Assembly (NCBI RefSeq): GCF_025152525.1
Contig: NZ_JALXXL010000004.1
Location: forward strand, 62,001 to 126,000
DNA length: 64,000 nt
Reading direction: 5' to 3'
Source: Corynebacterium sp. p3-SID1056
GTDB lineage: Bacteria > Actinomycetota > Actinomycetes > Mycobacteriales > Mycobacteriaceae
The position numbers were made by a program, and so were the translations under genes. The notes below the pieces were generated by a model that worked only from the letters and a program-made list of their open reading frames with translations, searched no databases and was not told the origin of the DNA. Below, in pieces: positions 40,191-51,615 of the stretch. Numbering within the stretch: position 1 is the stretch's first letter; each line of letters starts with the position of its first letter.

Positions 40191-41681
40191 ATGACCCAGC
40201 AGACGAACTACACCATTCCCAGCGAGGGCCTTGTCTCCAAGCCCGCCCACGAGCTGGCGCGCATGATTCAGGCCGGCGAGGTCACCTCTCGCGAGGTCAC
40301 CCAGGCGTTCTTGGACCGCATCGCCGAGACCGACGAGACGCTTGGTGCCTTCCTCCACGTCGGCGCGGAGGAGGCGCTTGCCGCCGCCGACGCAGTCGAC
40401 GCGCAGGTCAAGGCGGGCGAGGAGCCGGCTTCTGCACTCGCCGGCGTGCCGCTTGCGCTCAAGGATCTCCTGGTCACCACGGATGCGCCGACGACCGCCG
40501 CGTCGAAGATGCTTGAGGGCTACATGAGTCCCTATGACGCGACCGTCGTGAAGCACTTGCGCGAGGCGGGCATCCCGATTCTGGGAAAGACGAACCTCGA
40601 CGAGTTCGCGATGGGCTCTTCCACCGAGAATTCCGCCTACAAGGTCACCCGCAACCCGCACGACACCGAGCGCGTGCCGGGCGGCTCCGGCGGCGGCACT
40701 GCGGCAGCGCTCGCAGCGGGCCAGGCACCGCTGGGCATCGGCACGGACACCGGCGGCTCGATCCGCCAGCCGGCGTCGCTGACCGGTACTGTCGGCGTGA
40801 AGCCGACCTACGGCGGCGTGTCCCGCTACGGCGTCGTGGCCTGCGCTTCTTCGCTGGATCAGGTCGGCCCCTGCGCCAACACAGTGCTGGATACTGCACT
40901 GCTGCACGAGATCATCGGTGGCCACGACGAGTTCGACGCCACGAGCGTTGATCGCCCCGTGGGCTCGCTTGCCGACGCCGCCCGCGAGGGCGCATCCGGC
41001 GACCTCAGCGGCGTGAAGATCGGGCGTATCAAGCAGTTCGCCCGTCCGGGCACCCAGGACGGGGTCAACGCGCGTATCGACGCCGCGTTCGCCCAGCTCG
41101 AGGAGCAGGGCGCGGAAATCGTCGAGGTCGATTGCCCCCACTTCGACGACGTGATGGGTGCCTACTACATCATCCAGATGTCCGAGGTGTCCTCCAACCT
41201 CGCGCGCTTCGACGGCATGCGCTACGGCCTGCGCGAGGGCGATGACGGCAAGCACTCCGCCGAGCAGGTCATGGCCGCCTCCCGCGGCGCCGGCTTTGGC
41301 GACGAGGTCAAGCGCCGCATCATCCTGGGAACCTACGCGCTGTCCGTGGGCTACTACGACGCCTACTACCTGCAGGCGCAGCGCGTGCGCACGCTGATCG
41401 CGCAGGATTTCGCCCGCGCCTTCGAGCAGGTTGATGTGATCGCGGCACCAACCGTGCCGACCACCGCGTTCAAGATCGGTGAAAAGGTCGACGACCCGCT
41501 GGCCATGTACAACTTCGACCTGTTCACGCTGCCGCTGAACCTCGCCGGCCTGCCGGGCATGTCCGTGCCCGCTGGGAAGACCGAGGACACCGGCCTGCCG
41601 GTCGGTCTGCAGCTGATCGCCCCGGCCTTCGAGGACGCGCGCTTGTACCGCGTGGGTGCTGCTTTTGAAGCCGGCCGTTAA
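40191..41681 (+). CDS. gatA: Aspartyl/glutamyl-tRNA amidotransferase subunit A
   Basis: Glutaminase subunit of the GatCAB complex, 496 residues. The amidase Ser-cisSer-Lys triad is visible: Lys91 (PLALKDLLV), Ser166 (GGSGGGT) and nucleophile Ser190 ([12 protein letters not shown]). The 3' end overlaps the next gene by 26 bases. gatB is separated from gatCA by three genes, as in other corynebacteria. Confidence 0.96.
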   Translation: MTQQTNYTIPSEGLVSKPAHELARMIQAGEVTSREVTQAFLDRIAETDETLGAFLHVGAEEALAAADAVDAQVKAGEEPASALAGVPLALKDLLVTTDAPTTAASKMLEGYMSPYDATVVKHLREAGIPILGKTNLDEFAMGSSTENSAYKVTRNPHDTERVPGGSGGGTAAALAAGQAPLGIGTDTGGSIRQPASLTGTVGVKPTYGGVSRYGVVACASSLDQVGPCANTVLDTALLHEIIGGHDEFDATSVDRPVGSLADAAREGASGDLSGVKIGRIKQFARPGTQDGVNARIDAAFAQLEEQGAEIVEVDCPHFDDVMGAYYIIQMSEVSSNLARFDGMRYGLREGDDGKHSAEQVMAASRGAGFGDEVKRRIILGTYALSVGYYDAYYLQAQRVRTLIAQDFARAFEQVDVIAAPTVPTTAFKIGEKVDDPLAMYNFDLFTLPLNLAGLPGMSVPAGKTEDTGLPVGLQLIAPAFEDARLYRVGAAFEAGR

Positions 41682-42972
41682 TCCCTGGAATACCCTCGCA
41701 GCCCTGGCTGCGGGGTATTTTCTTGTCCTGATCGATCAGGGCTTCATGCCCGTGATCACGCCGCTTTTGCCTTTCGACGTCGGCTCCGCCGTGTGGCTCA
41801 CCAGCATCTACCTGCTGTGCACGGTGGCCCCGATGCCGGCGACGGGCAAGCTTGGCGATACGTTCGGGCAACGCGGGGTTTTCCTCGTCGGCCTTGCTAT
41901 TTATGTGGTCGCGCTGGTGTTCGCGGGCGTGTCCTGGTCGTTTGTGTCCCTGGTGGTCGCTCGCGGCCTGCAGGGCGTGGGTGCGGCGGTGTTCTTGCCG
42001 CAGGCGTTCGGGCTGATCCCGCGCGTGTTCTCGCAGGACACGCAGGGCCGGGCGTTCGCCGCTTGGGGCGTGATCGGCTCGGTGGCGTCGCTGATCGGAC
42101 CGGTGGTCGGCGGGGCGGTGGCTGAAAGCTTCGGCTGGCGCGCAGCGTTTTTCGCCCAAGCCGTACTCGGGGCGCTGGCGCTCGTCGCCGGACTCGTTGC
42201 GCTGCCGCGTCTGCCGCGCAGCGGAGAGCGGGTCACCCTGCTGCCCGTGCTGCTTTCCTTCGGGGGGCTTGGGCTGCTTGTCTACGGCATCCAGTTCGGG
42301 CAGTGGCCCTCGATCCTCTTCGGCGCATTGCTGATCGGCGTGTTGGTGCTCTCAGCCCGCAACGGCACCGACAACGGGTTTTTGCCCGTGGAGCTCATGT
42401 TGGATCGTTCCTTCGCGCTCGGTGCCCTGGGTGTCGCCGCGATGGGCTTTACCGTGGCGTCGATGTTCATCCCGCTGATGTACTGGATGCAGACCGTCGC
42501 CGGCATCTCGCCGACGGCATCCGGCGCGATCACCGCGCCCATGTCCGTGTTCGCGCTTGTGCTGACCCCGGTCGCTGGGTACCTGACGGACCGGAGCGAC
42601 CCGGGCAAGCTCTGCGCTGTGGGATTTAGCGTTTCCGCGGCCGGGCTAGCGCTCGCTATCGCGCTGATCCACACCGGGGCGGGTGTGTGGTGGTTTACCG
42701 CCGTGACCTCGCTGCTCGGCATCGGTGGCGCGTTCGTCTGGGCACCGAATGCGGCAGTGACCATGCGCGGCATCCCCGAGCACGAAACCGGTGCGGCCTC
42801 GGGGCTGTACAACACCGTGCGCCAAGTCGGCAGCGTGCTCGGCGTGGCGCTCGTCGGCGCGACGCTGGCGCGCGGCGACATCGAGCAGACCGTGCGCGCA
42901 GCCATGCTGCTGCCGCTGGCGGCGATGCTCATCGGCGCGGTGAGCTCTGTCGCTTTGCGACGCGACGTCTGA
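41656..42972 (+). CDS. MFS transporter, DHA2-like drug exporter
   Basis: 438 residues with twelve or more hydrophobic helices. The loop [17 protein letters not shown] matches the MFS motif A between helices 2 and 3, and [24 protein letters not shown] with the following [17 protein letters not shown] matches the antiporter motif C region of drug exporters. The GTG start lies inside the end of gatA; no clear ribosome binding site, so expression may depend on coupling. Substrate unknown. Confidence 0.85.
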   Translation: MLLLKPAVNPWNTLAALAAGYFLVLIDQGFMPVITPLLPFDVGSAVWLTSIYLLCTVAPMPATGKLGDTFGQRGVFLVGLAIYVVALVFAGVSWSFVSLVVARGLQGVGAAVFLPQAFGLIPRVFSQDTQGRAFAAWGVIGSVASLIGPVVGGAVAESFGWRAAFFAQAVLGALALVAGLVALPRLPRSGERVTLLPVLLSFGGLGLLVYGIQFGQWPSILFGALLIGVLVLSARNGTDNGFLPVELMLDRSFALGALGVAAMGFTVASMFIPLMYWMQTVAGISPTASGAITAPMSVFALVLTPVAGYLTDRSDPGKLCAVGFSVSAAGLALAIALIHTGAGVWWFTAVTSLLGIGGAFVWAPNAAVTMRGIPEHETGAASGLYNTVRQVGSVLGVALVGATLARGDIEQTVRAAMLLPLAAMLIGAVSSVALRRDV

Positions 42973-43008
42973 GTACCGAGCGGATCAGCCTCGCAGCCGC
43001 GAACGCGC

Positions 43009-43014
43009 TAGGGT
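43009..43014 (+). promoter_or_regulatory. -10 hexamer TAGGGT for pfkA
   Basis: Ends 7 bases before the ATG at 43022, and overlaps the alternative GTG at 43013, which it makes unlikely. Confidence 0.5.
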
Positions 43015-43021
43015 GGACGGT

Positions 43022-44053
43022 ATGCGACTTGCGACACTGACTTCCGGCGGCGACTGCCCAGGCTTGAACGCCGTCATTCGTGGAATTGTCCGCACTGCCA
43101 GCGCCGAGTACGGCTCGACCGTTGTCGGCTACCAGGACGGCTGGGTCGGTCTCATGGAGGACCGGCGCGTCGACCTGTACGACGACGCCTTCATCGACTC
43201 GATCCTGCTGCGCGGCGGCACCATTTTGGGCACCGGCCGACTTCACCCGGACAAGTTCAAGGCGGGACTGGACACTATCAAGGCCAATCTGGCAGACGCG
43301 GAGATCGACGCCCTGATCGCAATTGGCGGCGAGGGTACCCTGAAGGGCGCGAAGTGGCTCTCGGACAACGGGATTCCGGTCGTCGGCGTGCCCAAGACCA
43401 TTGACAACGATGTCGCCGCCACCGACTACACCTTCGGCTTCGACACCGCGGTGTCCGTAGCCACCGACGCGATTGACCGGCTGCACACCACCGCAGAATC
43501 GCACAACCGCATCCTCATCGTCGAGGTGATGGGCCGCCACGTCGGCTGGATCGCCTTGCATGCGGGCATGGCCGGCGGCGCACATTACACCGTCATCCCG
43601 GAGGAGCCCTTCGACATCGCCGATATCTGTAAGGCGATGGAGCGGCGTTTCCAGATGGGGGAGAAGTACGGCATCGTCGTCGTCGCTGAGGGTGCCATTC
43701 CGAAGGAAGGCACCATGGACGGCAGCCTGGGCGAGGAGGACGAGTTCGGCCACATCACCTTCAACGGCATGGGCCAGATCGTCGCCGACGAGATCAAGAA
43801 GCGCCTCGGCTACGACGTGCGCACCACCGTGCTCGGCCACATCCAGCGCGGCGGCACGCCGACTGCATACGACCGCGTCTTGGCCACCCGCTACGGCGTG
43901 CACGCGGCGCGCGCGGCCCACGACAACAACTTCGACACCTGCGTGGCACTGCACGGCGAGAACATTGAGCTCGTGCCGCTGGAGTCCGCCGTTGCGCACC
44001 TGAAGTCGGTGCCGGAGCACCGCTACACCACCGCGAAGGCGATGTTTGGCTAG
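43022..44053 (+). CDS. pfkA: 6-phosphofructokinase
   Basis: Phosphorylates fructose 6-phosphate in glycolysis, 343 residues. Motifs: [14 protein letters not shown] at the N-terminus, the phosphate-donor loop [32 protein letters not shown], and substrate motif MGRHVGWIA. The Gly in the donor loop (GGEG, not GGDD) favours ATP over pyrophosphate, as in actinobacterial PfkA. The stop is directly followed by the ATG of the DNA glycosylase gene. Confidence 0.95.
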   Translation: MRLATLTSGGDCPGLNAVIRGIVRTASAEYGSTVVGYQDGWVGLMEDRRVDLYDDAFIDSILLRGGTILGTGRLHPDKFKAGLDTIKANLADAEIDALIAIGGEGTLKGAKWLSDNGIPVVGVPKTIDNDVAATDYTFGFDTAVSVATDAIDRLHTTAESHNRILIVEVMGRHVGWIALHAGMAGGAHYTVIPEEPFDIADICKAMERRFQMGEKYGIVVVAEGAIPKEGTMDGSLGEEDEFGHITFNGMGQIVADEIKKRLGYDVRTTVLGHIQRGGTPTAYDRVLATRYGVHAARAAHDNNFDTCVALHGENIELVPLESAVAHLKSVPEHRYTTAKAMFG

Positions 44054-44572
44054 ATGCGCGACCGCATCCCCGATCCCTGCCGCCTGCTGGTGGTGGGGAT
44101 CAACCCAGGTCGCTTGAGCGACGCCTGCGACGCCCCCTTCGCACACCCCGGCAACCGTTTCTGGCCCGCCCTTGCACGCGCGGGCATCACCCCGCACCGC
44201 GTCGTTGCCACGAAGGGGATCTCTGAGGCGGATGCCACAATGCTCGCCGAGCTCGGCATCGGCTTTACCAACTTCGTTGACCGCATGACGCCGCGCGCTG
44301 CGGACCTGACGCGCGAGGAGCTCATTGCGGGCGGTGAGAAGGTTCGGGTGTGCGTCGAAAAGCATGAGCCCAACGCGGTGATGGTGGTGGGCATTGGGGC
44401 TTACCGCGATGCCTATCGACGGCCGAAGGCTACCCGCGGGCTGCAACCTGAACGCCTCGGCGGGGCACCCGTGTGGGTGGTGGGCAACCCGAGCGGGCTC
44501 AACGCGCACGAAACGGTCGACACGCTGGCGGAAAGTTACCGCGAGGTGTGGGAGGCGAGCGTCGGGAAGTAG
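44054..44572 (+). CDS. mug: Mismatch-specific uracil/thymine-DNA glycosylase
   Basis: 172 residues of the MUG/TDG family, which removes U or T opposite G. The catalytic-site motif is GINPG near residue 16 and the insertion-loop motif NPSGLNAH lies near 148-155. [17 protein letters not shown] also fits the family. The gene abuts pfkA with no intergenic base and probably relies on the pfkA transcript. Confidence 0.92.
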   Translation: MRDRIPDPCRLLVVGINPGRLSDACDAPFAHPGNRFWPALARAGITPHRVVATKGISEADATMLAELGIGFTNFVDRMTPRAADLTREELIAGGEKVRVCVEKHEPNAVMVVGIGAYRDAYRRPKATRGLQPERLGGAPVWVVGNPSGLNAHETVDTLAESYREVWEASVGK

Positions 44573-44575
44573 GAT
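44570..44575 (+). promoter_or_regulatory. -10 hexamer TAGGAT for gatB
   Basis: Ends 7 bases before the ATG at 44583 and overlaps the mug stop codon. GGAG at 44576-44579 is too close to the start to be a good ribosome binding site. Confidence 0.5.
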
Positions 44576-44582
44576 GGAGCGC

Positions 44583-46082
44583 ATGACTGCCTACGACTTG
44601 ATGGATTACGACGAAGTACTGCAAAAGTACGACCCCGTGATGGGCCTGGAAGTGCACGTGGAGCTGGCGACGGAGACCAAGATGTTCTCCACTGCATCCG
44701 CGCACTTCGGTGCCGCGCCCAACACGAATATCGACCCTGTCTCGCTCGGTCTGCCGGGCGCGCTGCCCGTGGTCAACGCGAAGGGCGTCGAGTGGGCGAT
44801 CAAGATTGGCCTGGCGCTGAACTGCAACATCGCCGAGAGCTCGCGGTTCGCGCGCAAGAACTACTTTTACCCGGACCAGCCGAAGAACTACCAGATCTCG
44901 CAGTACGACGAGCCGATTGCCTACGACGGTTACCTCGACGTGCAGCTGGAGGACGGCACCGAGTGGCGCGTCGAGATCGAGCGCGCGCACATGGAGGAGG
45001 ACACCGGCAAGCTCACCCACCTCGGCTCGAGCTCCGGGCGCATCACTGGTGCGACCGCCTCGCTGGTGGACTGCAACCGCGCGGGCGTGCCGCTCATTGA
45101 GATCGTGACGAAGCCGATCATCGGTGCCGGCGAGCGCGCGCCCGAGGTGGCCAAGGCCTACGGCGGCGCGCTGCGCGAGCTGGTCAAGGCGCTCGGCGTC
45201 TCGGACGCGCGCATGGACCAAGGCTCGATGCGCTGCGACGCGAACGTTTCACTGCGTCCCGTCGGCCAGGAGGAATTCGGCACCCGTACCGAGACGAAGA
45301 ACATCAACTCGCTGAAGTCCGTCGAGCAGGCCGTCCGCTTCGAGATGCAGCGCCAGGCCGCCGTGCTTGCCGACGGCGGCGAAGTCGTCCAGGAAACCCG
45401 CCACTACCAAGAGAAGGACGGCTCCACCTCGAAGGGCCGCCCGAAGGAGGAGGCCAGCGAGTACCGCTACTTCAATGACCCGGACCTGCCGCCGGTAATC
45501 GCGAAGCCGGAGTGGGTCGAAGAGATCCGCCAGACCCTGCCGGAGCTGCCGTGGGTGCGCCGCGCGCGTATCCAGGAGGAGTGGCAGCTGCCGGAGAAGG
45601 AGTTCCGCGACCTGGTTAACGCGGGCGCGCTCGACCTCGTTGTCGACACCGTCGAGGCCGGCACCACGCCGGACGAGGCGCGCGCGTGGTGGGTCTCCTA
45701 CATCCAGGCGAAGGCGAACGAAGCTGGTAAGGATCTCGACGCGCTCGGCGTGCTGCCCGCAGACGTGGCCCGCGTGGTCGAGCTGGTCAAGGACGGAAAG
45801 CTGACTACCAAGCTGGGCCGCCAGGCGATCGACGGCGTCATCGCCGGCGAAGGCCGCGTCGACGAGGTCGTCGCCGCGCGCGGGCTCGAGGTTGTGCGCG
45901 ATGACGGCGCGATCGAGAAGGCCATCGACGATGCGCTCGCTGCCAACCCGGACATCGTGGAGAAGTACCGGGCGGGCAATAAGAAGGTCACCGGCGCGAT
46001 CGTCGGTGCGGTGATGAAGGCGACTCAGGGCAAGGCTGACCCGGGTGAGGTCAACAAGCTGATTGCGCAGAAGCTCGCTTAG
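44583..46082 (+). CDS. gatB: Aspartyl/glutamyl-tRNA amidotransferase subunit B
   Basis: Kinase and tRNA-binding subunit of GatCAB, 499 residues from the ATG at 44583; an ATG at 44574 is in frame but less well placed. Signature segments: [27 protein letters not shown], the PFR-like [20 protein letters not shown], and [18 protein letters not shown]. The C-terminal YqeY-like tail ([27 protein letters not shown]) binds tRNA. The strong palindromic terminator starts eight bases past the stop. Confidence 0.96.
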   Translation: MTAYDLMDYDEVLQKYDPVMGLEVHVELATETKMFSTASAHFGAAPNTNIDPVSLGLPGALPVVNAKGVEWAIKIGLALNCNIAESSRFARKNYFYPDQPKNYQISQYDEPIAYDGYLDVQLEDGTEWRVEIERAHMEEDTGKLTHLGSSSGRITGATASLVDCNRAGVPLIEIVTKPIIGAGERAPEVAKAYGGALRELVKALGVSDARMDQGSMRCDANVSLRPVGQEEFGTRTETKNINSLKSVEQAVRFEMQRQAAVLADGGEVVQETRHYQEKDGSTSKGRPKEEASEYRYFNDPDLPPVIAKPEWVEEIRQTLPELPWVRRARIQEEWQLPEKEFRDLVNAGALDLVVDTVEAGTTPDEARAWWVSYIQAKANEAGKDLDALGVLPADVARVVELVKDGKLTTKLGRQAIDGVIAGEGRVDEVVAARGLEVVRDDGAIEKAIDDALAANPDIVEKYRAGNKKVTGAIVGAVMKATQGKADPGEVNKLIAQKLA

Positions 46083-46089
46083 CGACGAG

Positions 46090-46123
46090 AAAAAGGGCGC
46101 TCCCGGCCGGGAGCGCCCTTTTT
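46090..46123. terminator. Perfect bidirectional terminator between gatB and the YkvI-type gene
   Basis: A 34-base perfect palindrome: AAAAA, a 24-base GC stem (46095-46118, GGGCGCTCCCGG and its complement) and TTTTT. Each convergent gene sees a stem followed by five T residues. Confidence 0.95.
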
Positions 46124-46134
46124 GTGTGCGCGCG

Positions 46135-47568
46135 TTACTTCTTTACCGCGGTGCTGCCGCCGTCAGACGTATCGTCCGGCTTGACTGCGGGGAAGCTGCC
46201 GGTCTCGTAGATCTCCTTGTACGCGTCCCAGTCGATGCCGTCGCTGTCGGAGTCCGGCGAGCCGCTGTAGTCAGCGTGCTCGGGGTCGAGGGACGGGGCG
46301 TCCTCGAGGTTGAACTCGCTGTCGTCGTCGGCGTCGAGGTCGGCGGCGACTTCCTCCTGGACGGAGTGCCACAGGTTGGCGTCCTCGACGTGCGAGTCGG
46401 CGACGAGGGATTCGACCTCCTTGCGCTGCTTGGCAGAAAGGCGATCCTCGGTCGGGTCGAGCGCGGTCTCGGCCAGCTCGGCGAGGCGCTCGCGGCGCTG
46501 CGTCTCTTCCTTGATGTTGCTGCGGTCGCGGAACCAGCCGATGAGGATCGCGATCGTGAGGATAATACCCAGGTAGCCGATGGCCGGGTAGACCCAGCTG
46601 ATCAGGTCGGCGAAGCCGACGAAGGAGAGGACAAAGCCGATGCCCACGACGGTGAAGTACACCAGGCGGAAGCGCTCCGGGTGCTTGTGGGTGAGGCGGC
46701 GCGCCATGGCGTAGAACATGCCGACGGCGGTGTTGTAGATCATCATGTAGATGATGATCGACACGATCACGCCGACGGTGGGGTGCATCGAGTCGAACAC
46801 GGCCAGAAGCGGCATGTCCGCGCCAGCGACCTTGTCCATGTTGAAGAACAAGATGAAGTTCAAGATGACGAGCAAGATGGCGAAGATGAGGCCGCCGAGC
46901 AGGCCGCCGACGCCAGCGGTGCGCGGGTTCATCTGCGAACCGGCGATGACGAGCATCATGGACACCGCCATAATGTTGACCAGGGTGCCGTAGTTGACGG
47001 CGGCGAGCAGCCAGTTGTTAAACACGCCGTCGGCGGGGGATTGCTGCAGGGCGATCTCGTTCATCTCGTTCAGGCTGTCGGGCATGTTCATGATGGTGAT
47101 GCCGAATGCCACGATGATTGCCACGATGAGGAACGGCGTGATCGTGGAGATAACGTCGGTGATGCGATCGACGTTGAGGAAGCCAGACAGGACCAAGAAC
47201 ACGGTCATGATCGTCGCGCCGACCCACGGCGCGAAGCCGAACTGTTGGTTCAGATTAGAGCCTGCGCCGGCAACCATGACGAAGCCGAAGGCGAAGAGGC
47301 TGAACATCGTGGCGTAGTCCATGTATTTGGACACGAGCGGGCTGGAGACGCGGTTGAACACCGCGGAGTGGTCGTCGGCAAGGTAGTAGGAGCCGAGCTG
47401 GAAAATGGTGGTGCCCACCACGAAGATGATGACGCCGGACACAACGGCACCAACAATGCCGATGTAGCCGAAGGACAGGAAGTACTGGATGACCTCCTGG
47501 CCCGAGGCGAAGCCCGCGCCGACCAGAAGGCCGACGAGCGCCATCGCCACTTTGATTGTTTGTCTCAT
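46135..47568 (-). CDS. YkvI-family multispan membrane transporter with acidic C-terminal tail
   Basis: 477 residues from the ATG at 47568 (AAGGATTAAC upstream). Residues 1-345 hold about ten hydrophobic helices of the COG3949/YkvI type, a poorly characterised branch of the amino-acid/sodium symporter (LeuT-like) superfamily; VGLLVGAGFASGQEVIQYFLSFG is its characteristic first-helix break. Residues about 350-477 form a hydrophilic tail, first helical and charged, then rich in Asp, Glu and Ser. The substrate is unknown. Confidence 0.82.
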   Translation of the reverse strand: MRQTIKVAMALVGLLVGAGFASGQEVIQYFLSFGYIGIVGAVVSGVIIFVVGTTIFQLGSYYLADDHSAVFNRVSSPLVSKYMDYATMFSLFAFGFVMVAGAGSNLNQQFGFAPWVGATIMTVFLVLSGFLNVDRITDVISTITPFLIVAIIVAFGITIMNMPDSLNEMNEIALQQSPADGVFNNWLLAAVNYGTLVNIMAVSMMLVIAGSQMNPRTAGVGGLLGGLIFAILLVILNFILFFNMDKVAGADMPLLAVFDSMHPTVGVIVSIIIYMMIYNTAVGMFYAMARRLTHKHPERFRLVYFTVVGIGFVLSFVGFADLISWVYPAIGYLGIILTIAILIGWFRDRSNIKEETQRRERLAELAETALDPTEDRLSAKQRKEVESLVADSHVEDANLWHSVQEEVAADLDADDDSEFNLEDAPSLDPEHADYSGSPDSDSDGIDWDAYKEIYETGSFPAVKPDDTSDGGSTAVKK

Positions 47569-47822
47569 AACGTTAATCCTTGAAGTTTCGATAATGTAAG
47601 AAAATGAACCGGAGGCGATGGTAACAAAGCGGGACACCGCCCGCGAACACGCATTCTTCGTGAGTACAGGGTATTTTTGCGCGTCAGACCGGGTGAAACA
47701 CCAGCGTATCCACCCCACGTGCGCACCCAGACTGGCGTCAGTTTTGCACTCTGTTACTCAGCAAAACGTTATACGGTTGTGACATCGCGTGTCCGGATGT
47801 GTGGGTTTGGCGGCCCGTCCTT

Positions 47823-47828
47823 TAGACT
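47823..47828 (+). promoter_or_regulatory. -10 hexamer TAGACT for the acetyltransferase gene
   Basis: Ends 8 bases before the ATG at 47837; no ribosome binding site lies between. Confidence 0.5.
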
Positions 47829-47836
47829 TTCCACCC

Positions 47837-48319
47837 ATGACCAAGATTCGCGCAGCCGTCGAGGCCGACACTCCCGTGATCTACGAAATGATCAAGGAAC
47901 TCGCCCTCTACGAAAAGGAACCGGACTCCGTCACCTCCACGGAAGAGGACGTGCGCACCCACCTCTTCGGCGAAAACCCCAGCGTCTTCGCCCTGGTCGC
48001 TGACAATGACGGCGTACTCGAGGGCATGGCCCTGTGGTTTTTGAGCTACTCCACCTGGGAGGGCCGCCACGGCATCTGGCTCGAAGACCTCTACGTGCGC
48101 GAGGAACACCGCGGCAAGGGCCTGGGAACCGCGCTGCTGCAGGAACTTGCCCGCATCGCCGTAGAAAACGACTACCGACGCGTCGAGTGGACGGTGCTGA
48201 AGTGGAACACGCCGTCCATCGGCTTTTACCAGGCGATGGGTGCCGGCGACATGGGCGAGTGGTCCACGATGCGCCTCGACGGACCGGCGCTGCGCGTGTT
48301 GGGCACCGCCAAGGCATAA
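47837..48319 (+). CDS. GNAT-family N-acetyltransferase (diamine acetyltransferase-like)
   Basis: 160 residues. The acetyl-CoA loop is EEHRGKGLGTALLQEL and the substrate side LFGENPSVFALVADNDGVLEGMALWFLSYSTWEGRHGIWLEDLYV resembles spermidine/spermine acetyltransferases (SSAT group). WNTPSIGFYQAMGA near the end carries the usual general-acid Tyr. An amine substrate is likely but not proven. A longer frame to 47789 is excluded by the -10 hexamer. Confidence 0.87.
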   Translation: MTKIRAAVEADTPVIYEMIKELALYEKEPDSVTSTEEDVRTHLFGENPSVFALVADNDGVLEGMALWFLSYSTWEGRHGIWLEDLYVREEHRGKGLGTALLQELARIAVENDYRRVEWTVLKWNTPSIGFYQAMGAGDMGEWSTMRLDGPALRVLGTAKA

Positions 48320-48369
48320 AGTCTCAGGGCGCGCCGAGGCAACTCACGGCTCAAGTGCCGCGTGTCGCA

Positions 48370-48375
48370 TACATT
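48370..48375 (+). promoter_or_regulatory. -10 hexamer TACATT for the DoxX-type gene
   Basis: Ends 7 bases before the ATG at 48383. Confidence 0.5.
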
Positions 48376-48382
48376 GGCAGGT

Positions 48383-49171
48383 ATGGACAAGAAGAATGCA
48401 CGCGACGTCACCCCTGAGGATTTCGACCCTATCGACGGACTGCCGTACGCTCCGCTCGGCGACAAGGATGCTGCTGGCGGGAGCACGGCGGTGGGCGGGG
48501 CGTCGAGAAGCGAGAGCCCCTCGACGCTGACCGGCAAAGCGACGCCAACCGAGGTCTTCCCCGAAACGCAGACCGCGAGCCTCGCCGCGGAGCCAGCGCC
48601 GGCCCCTGCGCCGGTCGAGGCCGAGCCGGAGCCGGTCGCCGTGGAACCGCCCGCGAAGCGCGGCACGATGGATTTCGGCCTGTTGCTTTTGCGCCTGCTG
48701 CTCGGCGGGTGGCTTATCGTCGAATCCCTGACCACGCTGTTTAGGCTCGGCGGCTCCGAGGGCATCAGCGGGCTTCGCGACGCCTTCGACGCCTACGTCT
48801 TCGCCGGCGGGCTGTCCGTGGTCGTGCCGGTGCTGCAGCTGACCGCGGGCGTCTTCCTGGTGCTCGGCCTGCTCGCGCCGATCGCCTCGCTGGTCGCGGT
48901 CGTGGTCACAGGCTTTATGGCGCTGCACGGCATCGTCGACGGCACTGACAGCTGGAACGCCTTCGCATGGGAGGCAGATGTGTGGCTGCCGATCGTGATC
49001 TTCGGCCTGGCACTCGGGCTGCAGTTCACCGGTCCCGGCTTCTACGGCGTCGACGCGAAGCGCACCTGGGCGCGCCGCCCGCTCGGCTGGGCGTGGACGT
49101 GCGCGCTGCTCGGGCTGGTCATCGCCGGCGCCGTGTGGTGGTTCGGCACCGGCGTCAACCCGCTCGCTTAG
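48383..49171 (+). CDS. DoxX-family membrane protein with Pro/Ala/Glu-rich N-terminus
   Basis: 262 residues. Residues 1-95 are hydrophilic and rich in Pro, Ala and Glu ([21 protein letters not shown]); four hydrophobic helices follow, with the DoxX-like [23 protein letters not shown] and [30 protein letters not shown]. DoxX proteins are linked to membrane redox or thiol stress in mycobacteria; here the role is unknown. Its stop interlocks with the ilvD stop (TTAG, 49168-49171). Confidence 0.8.
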   Translation: MDKKNARDVTPEDFDPIDGLPYAPLGDKDAAGGSTAVGGASRSESPSTLTGKATPTEVFPETQTASLAAEPAPAPAPVEAEPEPVAVEPPAKRGTMDFGLLLLRLLLGGWLIVESLTTLFRLGGSEGISGLRDAFDAYVFAGGLSVVVPVLQLTAGVFLVLGLLAPIASLVAVVVTGFMALHGIVDGTDSWNAFAWEADVWLPIVIFGLALGLQFTGPGFYGVDAKRTWARRPLGWAWTCALLGLVIAGAVWWFGTGVNPLA

Positions 49172-51006
49172 TCGACCTGGCGGACAGCGCCCTTGTCGGC
49201 GCTGGTCGCCATCTTCGCGTACGCGCGCAGCGCCTTCGACACCTCGCGCACACGGTTCGGCGTCCACGGGCGTTCGGAGGCTTCCATCGCTTCTCGACGC
49301 CGCTCTAACTCCGCTTCCGGCACATCAAGCTTGAGCTCGCGGTTGGCCACCGAGATCGCGATCGTGTCGCCGTTCTCGATCAGGCCGATGAGCCCGCCGT
49401 GTGCAGCCTCGGGGGAGATGTGGCCGATGGAAAGGCCGGAGGTACCGCCGGAGAAGCGGCCGTCGGTAATCAGCGCGCACTTTTTGCCCAGGCCAGCGCC
49501 CTTGAGGAAGGAGGTCGGGTGCAACATTTCCTGCATCCCCGGCCCGCCGGCAGGGCCCTCGTAGCGGATGACCACGACCTCGCCCTCGAGCACCTCGCGG
49601 TTGAGAATCATCGAGACCGCCTGCTCCTGCGAATCGACCACGCGGGCCGGGCCGGTGAACTCCCACAGGCCTTCTTCGACGCCAGCGGTTTTCAGGATCG
49701 CGCCGTCGGGGGCGAGGTTGCCGCGCAAAACGACGAGGCCGCCGTCGGAGGTAATCGGGTGCTCCACGTCGTGGATGACGCCGTTCGCGCTGTCCGTATC
49801 GAGGGAGTCCCATCGCGCAGACTGGGAAAAGGCCTCGGTGGTGCGGGTGCCGCCCGGGGCCGCGTAGTAAAGCTCGATCGCCTCATCGCTCGGGTTCTCG
49901 CCACGGATGTCCCAGTCACCGAGCCATTCCTTGAGGGATGGGTAGGCGACCGAGTGGACGTCGTCAAGCAGCAGGCCCCCACGGTGCAGCTCGCCGAGGA
50001 TGGCCGGGATGCCGCCGGCGCGGTGGACATCCTCGACGTGTGCCTCGCCGTTGGGTGCGACCTTGGACAGGCAGGGGATGACGTGCGAGAGCTCGTCGAT
50101 GTCGTGGAGGTCGAAGTCGACCTCGCCTTCCTGTGCTGCCGCGAGGATGTGCAGAATGGTGTTCGTGGACCCGCCCATGGCCATATCTAGCGCCATCGCG
50201 TTGCGGAAGGCGCTCTTGGTGGCGATGTTGCGCGGCAGCACGGACTCGTCGCCCTCGCCGTAGTAGCGCTTGCACATCTCGACGATCGTCTCGCCGGCCT
50301 GCGTGAACAGCGCGCGGCGCGCGGTGTGGGTGGCCAGCGTCGTACCGTTGCCGGGCAGCGACAAACCGAGCGCCTCCGTGAGACAGTTCATCGAGTTCGC
50401 GGTAAACATGCCGGAACAGGAGCCGCAGGTCGGGCAGGCGTTGTTGGCGATGTCGTCGAGCTGCGCGTCGCTGACTGCGTCGTTGGCGGACAGCGCGATG
50501 GCGTCGATAAGATCCGACTTCGGCTTTGTCACGCCGTCGACGGCGAAGGCTTTCCCGGCCTCCATCGGGCCACCGGAGACGAAGACGGCCGGGATGTTCA
50601 GGCGCATCGCGGCGTTGAGCATGCCGGGGGTGATCTTGTCGCAGTTGGAGATGCACACCATCGCATCGACCGTGTGCGCGTTGGCCATGTACTCCACCGA
50701 GTCTGAGATAATCTCGCGGCTGGGCAGCGAATACAGCATGCCGGAGTGCCCCATCGCGATGCCGTCGTCCACGGCGATCGTGTTGAACTCCTTCGGCACA
50801 CCGCCTGCTTGACGTACCGCATCTGCGACGATGTCGCCGACGTGTTTCAGGTGCACGTGACCCGGCACGAACTGCGTGTACGAGTTCACGATGGCCACGA
50901 GCGGCTTGCCAAATTCGTCCTCGCCGGTGCCCGTCGCACGCCAGAGCGCGCGAGCGCCAGCGGCTTGGCGGCCAACGGTGGTGACTCGTGAGCGGAGGGG
51001 GATCAA
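49168..51006 (-). CDS. ilvD: Dihydroxy-acid dehydratase
   Basis: Third common enzyme of isoleucine and valine synthesis, 612 residues, iron-sulfur dependent. The cluster and metal ligands are in [12 protein letters not shown] and [24 protein letters not shown]. The start is TTG 51006 with AAAGGAGC ideally spaced upstream. It is on the opposite strand from ilvBNC 3.5 kb away and so is transcribed separately. Confidence 0.97.
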   Translation of the reverse strand: MIPLRSRVTTVGRQAAGARALWRATGTGEDEFGKPLVAIVNSYTQFVPGHVHLKHVGDIVADAVRQAGGVPKEFNTIAVDDGIAMGHSGMLYSLPSREIISDSVEYMANAHTVDAMVCISNCDKITPGMLNAAMRLNIPAVFVSGGPMEAGKAFAVDGVTKPKSDLIDAIALSANDAVSDAQLDDIANNACPTCGSCSGMFTANSMNCLTEALGLSLPGNGTTLATHTARRALFTQAGETIVEMCKRYYGEGDESVLPRNIATKSAFRNAMALDMAMGGSTNTILHILAAAQEGEVDFDLHDIDELSHVIPCLSKVAPNGEAHVEDVHRAGGIPAILGELHRGGLLLDDVHSVAYPSLKEWLGDWDIRGENPSDEAIELYYAAPGGTRTTEAFSQSARWDSLDTDSANGVIHDVEHPITSDGGLVVLRGNLAPDGAILKTAGVEEGLWEFTGPARVVDSQEQAVSMILNREVLEGEVVVIRYEGPAGGPGMQEMLHPTSFLKGAGLGKKCALITDGRFSGGTSGLSIGHISPEAAHGGLIGLIENGDTIAISVANRELKLDVPEAELERRREAMEASERPWTPNRVREVSKALRAYAKMATSADKGAVRQVD

Positions 51007-51017
51007 CGGGTGCTCCT

Positions 51018-51548
51018 TTACGTATTGTCTTGCGACGGGCGCGGGCCCGGCGTATCTGGGTGTTCTCGAAGGTACTCCTCGTACTCCTCGCGCGAGAGCA
51101 AAACGTGATGATTGTTCTTGTCGATAATCTCGTACTTGCCGTCTGCAGCTTCCTGAGCACCAGTGATCACGTCGGTAATGCGACCGCGCGAAGCCTCGGC
51201 GAGATCGGGCAGTGAATTAAATGACACGCCCGGCATCATGTACTCCTTGCCGGCGGTGGTGGTGGCAAGCGCCCGCGCGCCTTTGAAGCCGATGCCCTTG
51301 AGCTCGTCCCAGCCGATGCGGGTGTTGCGGCGTGCGACGTAGCGCAGGCTGATGCCGCGCTCGTCCACGGTCGTCGACGCGAAGAGTACCCACACGAGCC
51401 ATGCGAGCGGAATGAGGAGGAGCCAGCCGAGCACCAGCGGCGCCCAGGAAATGCCGATCAGCGCGATGCCGACCATGAGGACAACCCCCACGACGTGCTC
51501 ACGGGACGGTCGAAATACTTTCTGCTGATCATCGGGCTGTGCAGTCAT
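51018..51548 (-). CDS. PH-domain membrane protein of the CFP-6 (low molecular weight antigen 6) type
   Basis: 176 residues from the ATG at 51548. Two N-terminal hydrophobic helices ([39 protein letters not shown]) precede a bacterial PH domain ([28 protein letters not shown]). Mycobacterial CFP-6 lies near the ilv genes as well, which supports the assignment. Function unknown. It ends 11 bases before the ilvD start and may share its transcript. Confidence 0.83.
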   Translation of the reverse strand: MTAQPDDQQKVFRPSREHVVGVVLMVGIALIGISWAPLVLGWLLLIPLAWLVWVLFASTTVDERGISLRYVARRNTRIGWDELKGIGFKGARALATTTAGKEYMMPGVSFNSLPDLAEASRGRITDVITGAQEAADGKYEIIDKNNHHVLLSREEYEEYLREHPDTPGPRPSQDNT

Positions 51549-51555
51549 GCACCAC

Positions 51556-51561
51556 ATGCTA
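51556..51561 (-). promoter_or_regulatory. -10 hexamer TAGCAT for the PH gene and possibly ilvD
   Basis: On the minus strand it ends 7 bases before the ATG at 51548. Confidence 0.5.
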
Positions 51562-51615
51562 GTCAACGCGCATGCGTGACGGCGCCAGGGGTGCTGGCGC
51601 TTTTCGACGCTCCGC

